64,000 nucleotides of DNA from assembly GCA_964462675.1 (NCBI GenBank), contig CAYWYS010000001.1, positions 124,001 through 188,000 of the forward strand, written 5' to 3'. Below are positions 7,827 to 15,904 of the stretch, piece after piece; positions within the stretch are counted from its first letter, which is position 1, and every line of letters begins with the position of its first letter. Under the pieces are notes generated by a model. It saw only the letters and a list, made by a program, of their open reading frames with translations. It searched no databases and was not told the origin of the DNA. The stretch is from XN24 sp964462675. Lineage in GTDB: Bacteria; Pseudomonadota; Gammaproteobacteria; Steroidobacterales; XN24. Made by a program: the position numbers and the translations under genes.

Positions 7827-10609
7827 GCGTCGCCGCATTGGTCGTCATGGCGGGCCTGTGGCCCTTCGGCCGCGGTCCGGACGCGGGCGTGCCGACCGTG
7901 GCGGACGCCGGCGCCGTGGCCGAGGCGCCGGCGGCTGCACCGCCGCCGGCCGACCCCTCGATCGCGGCCGCAGCCTACGCGGCGTTTCTTGCCTCGCCGG
8001 CCGCGGCCGATCCGGCCATGCGCCTCACGGCATTGCGCCGGCTCGCCGACCTGCGCCTCGAGGCCGCCGAGATCGCACTGATGGATGGCGTCCCGCCGGA
8101 CGCTTACCTCGCCGAGGCGATCGAATTGTACCGCGCGCTGCTCCAGGATCCGGCCACGCTTGACGCGGGATCCGAGTGGCGCGACCACTGGAGCTACCAG
8201 CTGGCCCGGGCCGAGTCGATGGCCGGGCGCGACGAGGACGCGGAGTCGGTGCTGGCGTCCCTGGTCGCGAGCCGGCCGGATTCGGCGCTCGCGCCCGAGG
8301 CCTGGTTCCGGCTCGGCGAGGCACGCTTCCTGGCGCGCGACTGGCATGCCGCGGAGCAGGCGTATCTGGCCACGCTCGAGCTCGAGGCAGTCGGACCATT
8401 CTCTGAACAGGCGTATTACAAGCTCGGCTGGACGTTGTTCAAGCAGTCGGAGCACCAGCGCAGCTTCGCGCCCTTCTCGATGGTCATCGCCGAGCGACTT
8501 GCGGCGACGCCGCTGGAGGAACTCGACCGGGCCGGACGCGAGCTGGTGGACGACAGCTTCAGGGCGATGGCGATCGGGTTCTCCGCGCTGGAGGGCGCCG
8601 AGTCGATCGACACGTGGCTCGACGGGCGCGGCGCGCCGGAGCCGGACTGGGCCTGGCTGGCCTACGAGCGGCTCGGCGAGCTGTACATCGAGCAACAGCG
8701 CTGGACGGATGCGGCCGCTGCATTCAGCGCCTGGTCGCAGCGCTCGCCGCTCGACGAGCGCGCGCCCGGGATGCAGGGACGCGCGGTGGATGCGCTGGGC
8801 GAAGGCGGCTTCGCCGGCGAGGCGCTCGAAGCGATGGCGGCCTTCGTCGAGCGCTTCTCACAACAGGGTGATTGGTGGCGGGGCCGCGATGCCGGCGAGC
8901 ACGTCGCGGTGCGCGACCGGCTCAAGAGCAGTCTCGACACGCTGGCCGCGCACCACCACGCCGAGTTCCAGGCGGGCGCGGGCAGCGCCGCCGTCGCGGC
9001 CGGCTGGTATCGCCGCTGGCTCGAGGAATTTCCTGCCGAGCCGGAGGCTGCCGAGCGGCATTTCCTGCTCGCGGAACTGTATTACGGCGACGGCGCCTTG
9101 CCCGAGGCAGCAGATGCCTATTGGTCGGCGGCCTATGCCTATGGTGATCACCCGCAGGCGGCCGAAGCCGGCTTTGCGGCGGTGGTGACGCGCCGTGACC
9201 TCGCGGCGCTGGCCGCGGGCGATGAGCAGACCGAGACGGCCTTGATCGACGCGGCGCTCGCGTTCTCCGATGCATTCCCCGCGGACGCCCGCAGCCCCGA
9301 GGTCGAGCTGGAGGCCGCCGAGCGACTGATGCGGCTCGGCCGGCTCGAGGCGGCCCGCGTGGCCGCGGCGCGCTTGCTGCAACGGGACGACGCGCCCGCC
9401 GCACCGCGCGCGGCGGCGCTGCTGGTCAGCGCCCACGCGGCCTTCGATCTCGGCGAATACGCGGCGGCCGAGTCCGACTACATGGCCTGGCAGGCGCATG
9501 TCACGGCCAGCGCCGGGGTGGATGGCAGCGCGTTGGCGCCGCAGGTGCGCGAACGCATTGCGGCGAGCATTTATCGGCAGGCGCAAGCGGCCGCCGAGCT
9601 GGGCCAGGTGTACGAAGCGGTCGCGCACTTCGAGCGCATCGGCGCGGCCGTGCCCGAGAGCCCGGTGGCAGCAACCGGCCAGCATGATGCCGCGGCGCTG
9701 CTGTTCAATGCCGGCGAATGGTCGGCGGCCGCGGCTGCCTATGATTCGTTCCTGGGGCGCTGGCCGCAGCACGAGCTGGCCCCCGGCGCCTCGGTCAGCC
9801 TCGCCGCGGCGCTGGTCGAGCTCGGCGATCACGCCCGTGCCGCGCCGGCCCTCGCGGCGGTGTCCGCACTGCCCGGCCAGGACGAGGACGTCAGGCGCGC
9901 GGCCCTGTGGCAGGCCGCGGAACTCTACGAGGCAGCCGGTGACACAGCAGCCGCCGAAACGACCCTGCGCGGCTACCTCGAGCGCTTCCCGTACCCCGCC
10001 GATGCTGCGCTCGAGGCGCGCCATCGGCTCGCGGGCTTCGCCGGCCGGCGCGACGACGTCGCCGAGCGCCATCGCTGGCTCGAATCGATCATCAAGGCCC
10101 ATGCCGCGGCGGGCGAGGCCGCCACGCCGCGCAGCCGCACGCTCGCCGCCTCCGCCTCGCTCGAACTGGCGATGCCGGCGGTCGATCGCTTCGCGGCGCT
10201 GGCGTTGATGCCGCCGCTGGAACGCAGCGTGCCGGAGAAGGCCAGGCGGATGCGCACGGCGCTCGATGGGCTCAGCGTCGCCGCCGGCTTCGGCGTCGCG
10301 GAAGTCACGACCGAGGCCACCTTCCGCATGGGCGAGCTGTATCGCGGCATGGCCGTGGCGCTGCTCGAGTCTGCGCGCCCACCAGGCCTCGACGAGGACA
10401 CGCTCGAGCAATACGAGATGTTGCTCGAGGAGCAGGCCTTCCCGTTCGAGGAAGACGCCATCGCAATCTACGAGGCCAACGCCGCGCGGGCGCGGGACGG
10501 CCTCTACGACCGCTGGGTCGTCGCCAGTTTCGAGGCGCTCGCTGAATTGGTGCCCGCGCGCTGGAACCGCCAGGAGACCGGAGAACATGTTGTCGAACTA
10601 CTTCGCTGA
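7823..10609 (+). CDS. Very large TPR scaffold protein
   Basis: The 928-residue protein is built almost entirely of TPR-like helix pairs ('PEAWFRLGEARFLARDWHAA', 'LFNAGEWSAAAAAYDSFL', 'AAELYEAAGDTAAAETTLRGY'). A short hydrophobic segment at the N-terminus suggests export. The GTG start overlaps the previous stop (GTGA), implying translational coupling. Its length and repeats resemble GltD/AgmU-like scaffolds of gliding machineries, but that is an architectural resemblance, not shown homology. The end overlaps the start of the next TPR lipoprotein gene by 23 bases. Confidence 0.7.
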   Translation: MSVAALVVMAGLWPFGRGPDAGVPTVADAGAVAEAPAAAPPPADPSIAAAAYAAFLASPAAADPAMRLTALRRLADLRLEAAEIALMDGVPPDAYLAEAIELYRALLQDPATLDAGSEWRDHWSYQLARAESMAGRDEDAESVLASLVASRPDSALAPEAWFRLGEARFLARDWHAAEQAYLATLELEAVGPFSEQAYYKLGWTLFKQSEHQRSFAPFSMVIAERLAATPLEELDRAGRELVDDSFRAMAIGFSALEGAESIDTWLDGRGAPEPDWAWLAYERLGELYIEQQRWTDAAAAFSAWSQRSPLDERAPGMQGRAVDALGEGGFAGEALEAMAAFVERFSQQGDWWRGRDAGEHVAVRDRLKSSLDTLAAHHHAEFQAGAGSAAVAAGWYRRWLEEFPAEPEAAERHFLLAELYYGDGALPEAADAYWSAAYAYGDHPQAAEAGFAAVVTRRDLAALAAGDEQTETALIDAALAFSDAFPADARSPEVELEAAERLMRLGRLEAARVAAARLLQRDDAPAAPRAAALLVSAHAAFDLGEYAAAESDYMAWQAHVTASAGVDGSALAPQVRERIAASIYRQAQAAAELGQVYEAVAHFERIGAAVPESPVAATGQHDAAALLFNAGEWSAAAAAYDSFLGRWPQHELAPGASVSLAAALVELGDHARAAPALAAVSALPGQDEDVRRAALWQAAELYEAAGDTAAAETTLRGYLERFPYPADAALEARHRLAGFAGRRDDVAERHRWLESIIKAHAAAGEAATPRSRTLAASASLELAMPAVDRFAALALMPPLERSVPEKARRMRTALDGLSVAAGFGVAEVTTEATFRMGELYRGMAVALLESARPPGLDEDTLEQYEMLLEEQAFPFEEDAIAIYEANAARARDGLYDRWVVASFEALAELVPARWNRQETGEHVVELLR

Positions 10610-11195
10610 CCAGCGCCGGGTGCGCGCGCTGCCGGCCTGCATGGCCGCCTTGCTGCTCGCCGGCTGCGCCAGTCCGGCGCACGGGCCCGACTCTGCCGCG
10701 GCGCCGCCTGACGATCGGCGCTTCGACCGCGCCGCCGCCGCGCTGCAGTCCGGCGCCGAGGGCGAGGCGCTCGAGCTGCTGACCCGGATCGCCGACGACT
10801 ACCCGGCGCTGCCGGGGCCGATGATCAATCTCGGCATCCTGCATGCGGCCGCGGGCCGCGACGCCGAGGCCGAGGCCGCTTTTCTCGCCGCCACCGAGGC
10901 GGCCCCCGGCAACGCCGTGGCGTGGGCCGAGCTCGGCATCGTGTTGCGCCGGCAGGGGCGCTTCGCAGCAGCCGACGAGGCCTATCGCAAGGCGCTGAAG
11001 CTGGACCCGGGGTACGCGCTCGCGTGGCGCAACCGCGGCGTGTTGCTGGACCTGTACCTGGGGCGCGCCGCCGAGGCGCTCGAGTGCTACCAGCGCTACC
11101 TCGAGCTCGTCGGCGGCGGCGACGGCGACGAGCAGGTGGCGCGCTGGGTTGCCGAGTTGCAGCTGCGCAGCGGCGCGCGGGTGGCCGGGACATGA
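10587..11195 (+). CDS. TPR lipoprotein
   Basis: This 202-residue protein has a lipobox (LLLAGCAS, Cys near residue 27) and then canonical TPR units: 'PGPMINLGILHAAAGRDAEA', 'AVAWAELGIVLRRQGRFAAA' and 'ALAWRNRGVLLDLYLGRAAE'. The domain is typical of PilF/BamD-sized TPR lipoproteins that assist outer-membrane assembly. The start at 10587 lies inside the end of the preceding TPR gene, and its stop overlaps the next ATG. It is a likely outer-membrane-anchored adaptor for the TPR scaffold; GltE (AglT) is a possible counterpart by layout. Confidence 0.75.
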   Translation: MLSNYFADQRRVRALPACMAALLLAGCASPAHGPDSAAAPPDDRRFDRAAAALQSGAEGEALELLTRIADDYPALPGPMINLGILHAAAGRDAEAEAAFLAATEAAPGNAVAWAELGIVLRRQGRFAAADEAYRKALKLDPGYALAWRNRGVLLDLYLGRAAEALECYQRYLELVGGGDGDEQVARWVAELQLRSGARVAGT

Positions 11196-11527
11196 GCGCC
11201 CGATTCCGCGGCATCGGGGTCGCGCTCGTGCTGCTGGCGCTGCCGGCCGGCGCGGACGAGCCGGCGCGCCTCGAGCTGGATACCAGCAAGGTGACCGGCA
11301 ACCGGGAGCTGCCGCGCGTCATGGCGATCGTGCCGTGGAAAAAGGCGCCGCCGGGCGAGCTCCCCGGGCGGCCCTTGCAGAGCCTGCTGGACGAGGCGCT
11401 GACGCCGGCCGACCGGCTGGTGATGCGCCGCCAGGCCGACCAGTGGGCGGCCGTCGAGGCGGCCCGGCAGACAGAGTTTTCAGTTCCGTCCGGCGCGCGC
11501 CGGGCGGCGTTTTACGAGGAGGAGTGA
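11192..11527 (+). CDS. Small periplasmic protein of unknown function
   Basis: A 111-residue product with a signal peptide ('GVALVLLALPAGA') and a charged mature part that includes 'VTGNRELPRVMAIVPWKKA'. No known domain is recognised. It starts with an ATGA overlap on the TPR lipoprotein gene and ends 3 bases before the TolQ-like gene, so it belongs to the operon and probably to the complex. 'TGNRELP' resembles short segments in other small proteins of TonB-type clusters, but I cannot name the family. Confidence 0.55.
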   Translation: MSARFRGIGVALVLLALPAGADEPARLELDTSKVTGNRELPRVMAIVPWKKAPPGELPGRPLQSLLDEALTPADRLVMRRQADQWAAVEAARQTEFSVPSGARRAAFYEEE

Positions 11528-11530
11528 GCG

Positions 11531-12193
11531 ATGGACGTTTACAGCGCAATTGTCAGTTTCTTTCAGCAGGGCGGGGTCTTCATGTACCCCATCGTCGTGG
11601 TGCTGGTGATCGGCGGGGCGATCGCGATCGAGCGCTACATCTACCTGTCGGCCGCGGGCGTCAACAACCGCAAGCTGTGGCAGCAGCTGATGCCGATGGT
11701 CAAGTCGGGCAACTACGCCGAGGCCATGAACCTGGCCAGCCGTTCCAAGGTGGCGATCGGCAACATTCTTGCCTACGGCCTGTCGCGGCTCGGCTCGGCG
11801 CGCCGGCGGGACGACATCGAGAAGGCCATGGAAGAAAGCCTGCTCGAGACTCTGCCGCGGCTCGAGAAGCGCACGCACTACCTGGCGACCTTCGCCAACA
11901 TCGCGACGCTGCTCGGCCTGCTCGGCACGATCATCGGCCTGATCCGGGCGTTCACGGCGGTGGCCGCGGCGAACCCCGCGGAGAAAGCCGACATGCTGTC
12001 GGCCAGCATCTCGGTGGCGATGAACACCACGGCCTTCGGCCTGATGGTCGCGATCCCGCTGCTGCTCGCGCACACGGTCCTGCAGAGCAAGACCACCGAG
12101 ATCGTGGACAGCCTGGAGATGGCTGCGGTCAAGTTCCTGAACGCCGTGACCGACCCTGCCTCGGTGGCCAAGCCGAAGGCCGCGGGAGCCTGA
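11531..12193 (+). CDS. MotA/TolQ/ExbB proton-channel family protein
   Basis: The 220-residue inner-membrane protein has three membrane segments (about residues 15-40, 115-140 and 165-190). It contains the family core 'ANIATLLGLLGTIIGLIRAF' and 'SISVAMNTTAFGLMVAIPLL'. TolQ/ExbB proteins form the proton-conducting stator with TolR/ExbD. It is directly followed by two TolR-like genes, so one channel subunit is matched with two peptidoglycan-side subunits. The nearby TPR and AgmX-type genes suggest that proton-motive force drives an envelope-spanning assembly. Confidence 0.92.
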   Translation: MDVYSAIVSFFQQGGVFMYPIVVVLVIGGAIAIERYIYLSAAGVNNRKLWQQLMPMVKSGNYAEAMNLASRSKVAIGNILAYGLSRLGSARRRDDIEKAMEESLLETLPRLEKRTHYLATFANIATLLGLLGTIIGLIRAFTAVAAANPAEKADMLSASISVAMNTTAFGLMVAIPLLLAHTVLQSKTTEIVDSLEMAAVKFLNAVTDPASVAKPKAAGA

Positions 12194-12194
12194 A

Positions 12195-12695
12195 ATGCGA
12201 CTGCTCAAGCGCCGCCGGAAACACCACGACTCGGGTGAGCTGGACATCACCGCCTTCATGAACCTGATGGTGGTGCTGGTACCGTTCCTGCTGATCACCG
12301 CGGTGTTCTCGCGGATCGCCGTGCACGAGCTGACGCTGCCGGGCCCGTCGGCCCAGACGACCGAGACCGACGAGGCCAAGCTGAACCTCGAGGTCGTGGT
12401 GCGCGAGAACGCGCTCGAGGTCGGCGATCGCCGCAGCGGGCTGCTGAAGCGCTTCGAGGCCGACGACGACGGGCGTTTCGACTACGCGGCGCTGTCGGAC
12501 TTCCTCGCGCAGGTCAAGGTGCGGCATCCGGACACGCGCGAAGCGATGATCCTGCTGGAGCCCGAGATCGACTACCAGCGCCTGGTCGATGTCATGGACA
12601 CGCTGCGAGTGGCGCGCGTCGAGCAGGGGACGGCTGAGCTCTTTCCCGACATATCGATCGGCGATGCGCCCGTGCGCGCCGGAGGCCGGAAATGA
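12195..12695 (+). CDS. ExbD/TolR-type protein, first copy
   Basis: This 166-residue protein has a basic N-terminus, then 'DITAFMNLMVVLVPFLLITAVF', the single transmembrane helix of TolR/ExbD with the conserved Asp near residue 17. A periplasmic domain follows and ends in 'RVARVEQGTAELFPDISIG'. The Asp is the usual proton-coupling residue. The gene starts one base after the TolQ-like stop and overlaps the second TolR gene by 4 bases. Two different ExbD/TolR partners per TolQ occur in AglRQS motors. Confidence 0.9.
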   Translation: MRLLKRRRKHHDSGELDITAFMNLMVVLVPFLLITAVFSRIAVHELTLPGPSAQTTETDEAKLNLEVVVRENALEVGDRRSGLLKRFEADDDGRFDYAALSDFLAQVKVRHPDTREAMILLEPEIDYQRLVDVMDTLRVARVEQGTAELFPDISIGDAPVRAGGRK

Positions 12696-13186
12696 ACGAA
12701 TCACGTCGCGCGCGCCGCATGGCGGCGCACCACAAGCGCAGGCGCGCCGCGCCGCTCAGTCTTGTGTCGCTGATGGACATCTTCACGATCCTGGTGTTCT
12801 TCCTGCTCGTCAACTCCTCCGACGTGCAGCAGCTCACCACGCCGAAATCGCTGCAGATGCCCGAATCGATAGCCCAGCAACCGCCCCGCGAGACCGTGGT
12901 CGTGACGGTGGCCGCGGACACGATCCTGGTACAGGGCGAGGTCGTGGCGATGACGGCGGACGTGCTCAGCGGCGACGAGGACTTCATCCCCGCGCTGGCC
13001 GCGGCACTCGAGCAGCTCAGCGCGCGCCGGCTGCGGGCCGATCAAGGGCTGCCGCCAGAGGTGACGATCCTGGGCGATCGCGATCTTCCCTATCGCTTGT
13101 TGCGCAAGGTGATGGTGACCTGCACGCGCGCGGACTACGGGCGCGTGTCGCTGGCGGTCGTGCAGCGCGGCCTGGAAAGCGTGTGA
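12692..13186 (+). CDS. ExbD/TolR-type protein, second copy
   Basis: A 164-residue protein of the same fold: a basic N-terminus ('HHKRRRAAPLSLVSLMDI'), the conserved Asp in 'LMDIFTILVFFLLVN', one membrane helix, and a periplasmic domain ending 'SLAVVQRGLESV'. It is clearly diverged from the neighbour at 12195, so the two are not a recent duplication. It starts by ATGA overlap and is followed 10 bases later by the AgmX-type gene. It probably forms a mixed stator with the TolQ-like and first TolR-like proteins. Confidence 0.9.
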   Translation: MNESRRARRMAAHHKRRRAAPLSLVSLMDIFTILVFFLLVNSSDVQQLTTPKSLQMPESIAQQPPRETVVVTVAADTILVQGEVVAMTADVLSGDEDFIPALAAALEQLSARRLRADQGLPPEVTILGDRDLPYRLLRKVMVTCTRADYGRVSLAVVQRGLESV

Positions 13187-13196
13187 GGAACCCGGT

Positions 13197-14144
13197 ATGA
13201 CGACCCTCGTCCTCTTCAGCCTCGAATTGCCCTGGAGCAGGGATCCGGCGGTCGAGCAGCGCTTCCGGCGGATTCTCGGCCGCACTGCGCTCGCCGCGCT
13301 GCTGCTCGGGCTGGTCCTGCCGTGGCTGCCGCTCCCGGAGCGGGACAGCTCGCTGCCGCCGGAAGTGCCCGAGCGCTATGCACGGCTGATGATCGAGCGC
13401 ACCCCGCCGCCGCCGCCACCGGTGGTTGCGGTCGAGCCGGAGCCGGAGCCGGTGGTCGAGCAGACCGCCGCGGCGCCCGAGCCGGTCGTGACGCCGACCC
13501 CGAAGCCAGCCGAGCCGCCAGTGCCGCTGCCGAGCGCGCGCGAACGCGCCGCGACGGCCGGCGTCATGGCCTTTGCCGACGCACTGGCCGACCTGCGCGC
13601 CAACGACGCCGTTGCCGCGGCCACGAACGCCGACGGCCTGGCTGCCGGCGCGGGCGAGACGAGCTTCAACGAGCGCAACGTGATCACGGCCCAGGGCGGG
13701 CGCGCCAGCGGCGGCATCAACACCGCCGGCTTGTCGCGCAACACGGGCGGCACCGGGCTCGGCGGCCGCGCGGTCACCCAGGTGTCCTCACCGACCGGCG
13801 GCGGCGGTGGCGGCGGCGCCTCGGGTCGCGGCGGCGCAGGGGGCGACGGCCTTGGTGCGCGCAGTCGCGAGGAGATCGAGCTGGTGTTCGATCGCAACAA
13901 GGCGGCGATTTACGCGCTCTACAACCGCGCGCTGCGCAACGATCCGAGCCTGCGCGGCCGCCTCGTGCTAGAGCTGACGATCGCGCCGAACGGCGAGGTC
14001 ACGCATGCCAAGGTGGTTTCCTCCGAGCTGTCCGATCCGGAGTTCGAGCGACGCCTGGTGGCGCGAGTCATGCTGTTCCGTTTCGAGGAAAAGGACGTCG
14101 CGACCGTCACGACCACCAAGCCGATCGAATTCTTCCCGGCATGA
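13197..14144 (+). CDS. AgmX/PglI C-terminal domain protein (TonB-like)
   Basis: The 315-residue product has an N-terminal membrane anchor (about residues 25-45) and a Pro-Glu-rich periplasmic spacer ('PPPPPVVAVEPEPEPVVEQ'). A Gly-rich hinge ('GGGGGGGASGRGGAGGDG') and a C-terminal domain (about 225-315; 'IELVFDRNKAAIYALYNRAL', 'KPIEFFPA') follow. The C-terminal part matches the TonB-like domain of AgmX and PglI proteins. Such a layout spans the periplasm and transmits force from a TolQR stator to the outer membrane. It is placed directly after the stator genes and overlaps the PDZ gene by 4 bases. Confidence 0.85.
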   Translation: MTTLVLFSLELPWSRDPAVEQRFRRILGRTALAALLLGLVLPWLPLPERDSSLPPEVPERYARLMIERTPPPPPPVVAVEPEPEPVVEQTAAAPEPVVTPTPKPAEPPVPLPSARERAATAGVMAFADALADLRANDAVAAATNADGLAAGAGETSFNERNVITAQGGRASGGINTAGLSRNTGGTGLGGRAVTQVSSPTGGGGGGGASGRGGAGGDGLGARSREEIELVFDRNKAAIYALYNRALRNDPSLRGRLVLELTIAPNGEVTHAKVVSSELSDPEFERRLVARVMLFRFEEKDVATVTTTKPIEFFPA

Positions 14145-14791
14145 CGAGCGCCGCGCCGCACGGCCGGCGCAGACTTGCCGGGATCGGCTTGATGCTGGCG
14201 CTCGGCATCGCGTGTCCGGCCGCGGCGCAGGCGCCGCTGCGGCTTGCGGCGACGCTGGTCACTGCGGACGACGCGGCCGCCTTGCTCGAGGCCGGCGCGG
14301 CACAGGCCTGGCTGCGCCCCGGGCAAACGATTGCAGGATGCCGAGTCGAGCGGGTCGCGGCGGCATCGGTGCAGCTCGATTGCGCCGGGGAGGGCAGGAC
14401 ACTGCGGCTGCAGCCCGGCGCGCGGGCCGAAGCACCGCCGCGCGGCACTGCGGCGATGGACAGCGTCAGCCTGCCGCCAGGGACGCTGCAGTCGCTTGCC
14501 GCGCGGCCGCAGGCCATCGCGCTCGGACTCGATGTGGCGCCCGTCGTCGAAGACGGCGTACTGCGCGGCTGGCAGGTGGCACGGCTCGATGAGCACGGTG
14601 CGCTGGCGGGATTCGGGCTCATGGAAGCGGACCTCGTCGTGGCGATCGACGGCGCATTTGCCGCGGAGCCGGCGGCGTTCGCGGCCGCGCTGCGCGCCTT
14701 GCCGGAGGCCGGCGCGTTCACGCTCGACCTGCTGCGGCACGGACAGCCGCTGACCTTGCACGTTTCCGCGCCGCCGGCACGCACGCGCTAA
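14141..14791 (+). CDS. Periplasmic PDZ-domain protein, GspC-like
   Basis: The 216-residue protein has a signal peptide ('IGLMLALGIACPAAAQ') and a region resembling the homology region of type II secretion GspC ('LVTADDAAALLEAGAAQAWL', 'GQTIAGCRVERV'). A C-terminal PDZ-like domain follows ('ALAGFGLMEADLVVAIDGAF', about residues 150-210). GspC links inner- and outer-membrane parts of type II secretion, but no other secretion genes are present. It is the last gene of the operon, with an ATGA overlap on the AgmX-type gene and a terminator just downstream. Confidence 0.7.
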   Translation: MTSAAPHGRRRLAGIGLMLALGIACPAAAQAPLRLAATLVTADDAAALLEAGAAQAWLRPGQTIAGCRVERVAAASVQLDCAGEGRTLRLQPGARAEAPPRGTAAMDSVSLPPGTLQSLAARPQAIALGLDVAPVVEDGVLRGWQVARLDEHGALAGFGLMEADLVVAIDGAFAAEPAAFAAALRALPEAGAFTLDLLRHGQPLTLHVSAPPARTR

Positions 14792-14811
14792 TCGATTCTT
14801 CCTGTCGGTGT

Positions 14812-14856
14812 TCGCCGCGCATGCGTCGCGGCGAGCGCCTGCGGCGCGTGTTTTTT
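14812..14856 (+). terminator. Double hairpin with T6 ending the envelope operon
   Basis: A first stem pairs TCGCCGCG (14812-14819) with CGCGGCGA (14827-14834). It is followed at once by a second, GCGCC/GGCGC (14835-14847), and a run of six T from 14851. This is a good intrinsic terminator after the PDZ gene. Confidence 0.7.
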
Positions 14857-14930
14857 GCGCCATGCGCCATGCGACGGCAGAATAACGCGCAACATGCGGA
14901 CGCGCGCCGCCAAGCAACGGAGAGTGAATG

Positions 14931-15767
14931 ATGGAAGAAATTACTGCCCTGGTGAGCCCCGAGCAGGTGGGCGCGATGGTCGAAGGGGCCTCGCTGTTCG
15001 GCATGCAGATCATTGCCGCAATCCTCGTGTTCGTGGTCGGCCGCTGGCTGGCGCGCCGCATCAGCAACCTGCTCGAGCGCGGCCTGCAGCGCGCCAACAC
15101 GGACCCGACGCTGATCAGCTTTTTCCGCAACATCGCTTATTTCGGCCTGCTGACGATGGTCGTCATCGCGGCCGTCGGCCAACTCGGCGTGCAGACGACC
15201 TCGTTCATCGCGGTGCTCGGTGCCGCTGGCCTTGCGGTCGGCCTGGCGCTGCAGGGTTCGCTGGCGAACTTCGCGGCCGGCGTGCTGATGATCATTTTCC
15301 GACCCTTCAAGGCCGGGGATTTCGTCGAGGCTGCCGGCGCCTCCGGGGTCGTCGAGGAGATCCAGCTGTTCACCACGACGATGCGCACACCCGACAACAA
15401 GACGGTCATCATCCCGAACGCGCAGATCACCTCCGGCACGATCACGAATTACTCGGCACGCGACACGCGGCGCCTGGACCTGCAGTTCGGCGTGAGTTAC
15501 GGGGACGATCTCGACAAGGTCAAGCGGATCATCAACGAGGTGCTGGCGGATGAGCCCCGTCTGCTCAAGGATCCGGAGCCGGTCGTCGGCCTGCTGAGCC
15601 TTGGCGACAGCAGCGTGAATTTCGCGGTTCGTCCGTGGGTCAGGAGCAGCGACTACTGGCCGGTGTTCTTCGATCTGCAGGAAGCGATGAAAAAGCGCTT
15701 CGACGCGAAGGGCATCAGCATCCCGTTTCCGCAGCGGGATGTGCACCTGTACCAGCAGGCTTCCTGA
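14931..15767 (+). CDS. mscS: MscS-family small-conductance mechanosensitive channel
   Basis: The 278-residue inner-membrane protein has three membrane helices. The pore-lining third helix carries the Gly/Ala pattern 'AAGLAVGLALQGSLANFAAG', then the beta domain 'FKAGDFVEAAGASGVVEEIQ' and 'DNKTVIIPNAQI', which are hallmarks of MscS. It releases solutes on hypo-osmotic shock. The second of two adjacent ATGs (14931) is preferred because GGAGAG then has usable spacing. The length matches the short E. coli MscS type. It stands alone between two terminator-like hairpins and is independent of the upstream operon. Confidence 0.93.
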   Translation: MEEITALVSPEQVGAMVEGASLFGMQIIAAILVFVVGRWLARRISNLLERGLQRANTDPTLISFFRNIAYFGLLTMVVIAAVGQLGVQTTSFIAVLGAAGLAVGLALQGSLANFAAGVLMIIFRPFKAGDFVEAAGASGVVEEIQLFTTTMRTPDNKTVIIPNAQITSGTITNYSARDTRRLDLQFGVSYGDDLDKVKRIINEVLADEPRLLKDPEPVVGLLSLGDSSVNFAVRPWVRSSDYWPVFFDLQEAMKKRFDAKGISIPFPQRDVHLYQQAS

Positions 15768-15787
15768 GGCGGCTCAAGGGCGGGACA

Positions 15788-15800
15788 GGCCCGGAGGGCC
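15788..15800. terminator. Short GC hairpin between mscS and tRNA-Pro
   Basis: GGCCC and GGGCC flank a GGA loop. It lies between the convergent mscS and tRNA-Pro genes. No T tract follows, so terminator function is only a possibility. Confidence 0.3.
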
Positions 15801-15803
15801 AAG

Positions 15804-15880
15804 TGGTCGGGGTGGGGAGATTCGAACTCCCGACCTTCTGCTCCCGAAGCAGACGCGCTACCAGGCTGCGCTACACCCCG
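15804..15880 (-). tRNA. tRNA-Pro (anticodon CGG)
   Basis: Read on the minus strand, the 77-nt sequence has a 7-bp acceptor stem (CGGGGTG with CACCCCG), discriminator A and an encoded CCA. The T-loop is 'GTTCGAATC', and the anticodon stem CTGCT/AGCAG has loop TTCGGGA. The anticodon CGG reads CCG proline codons, which are frequent in this high-GC genome. The 3' CCA lies at 15804-15806. Confidence 0.95.
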
Positions 15881-15904
15881 TGCACGGTCCGGTGACCGTA
15901 GATC

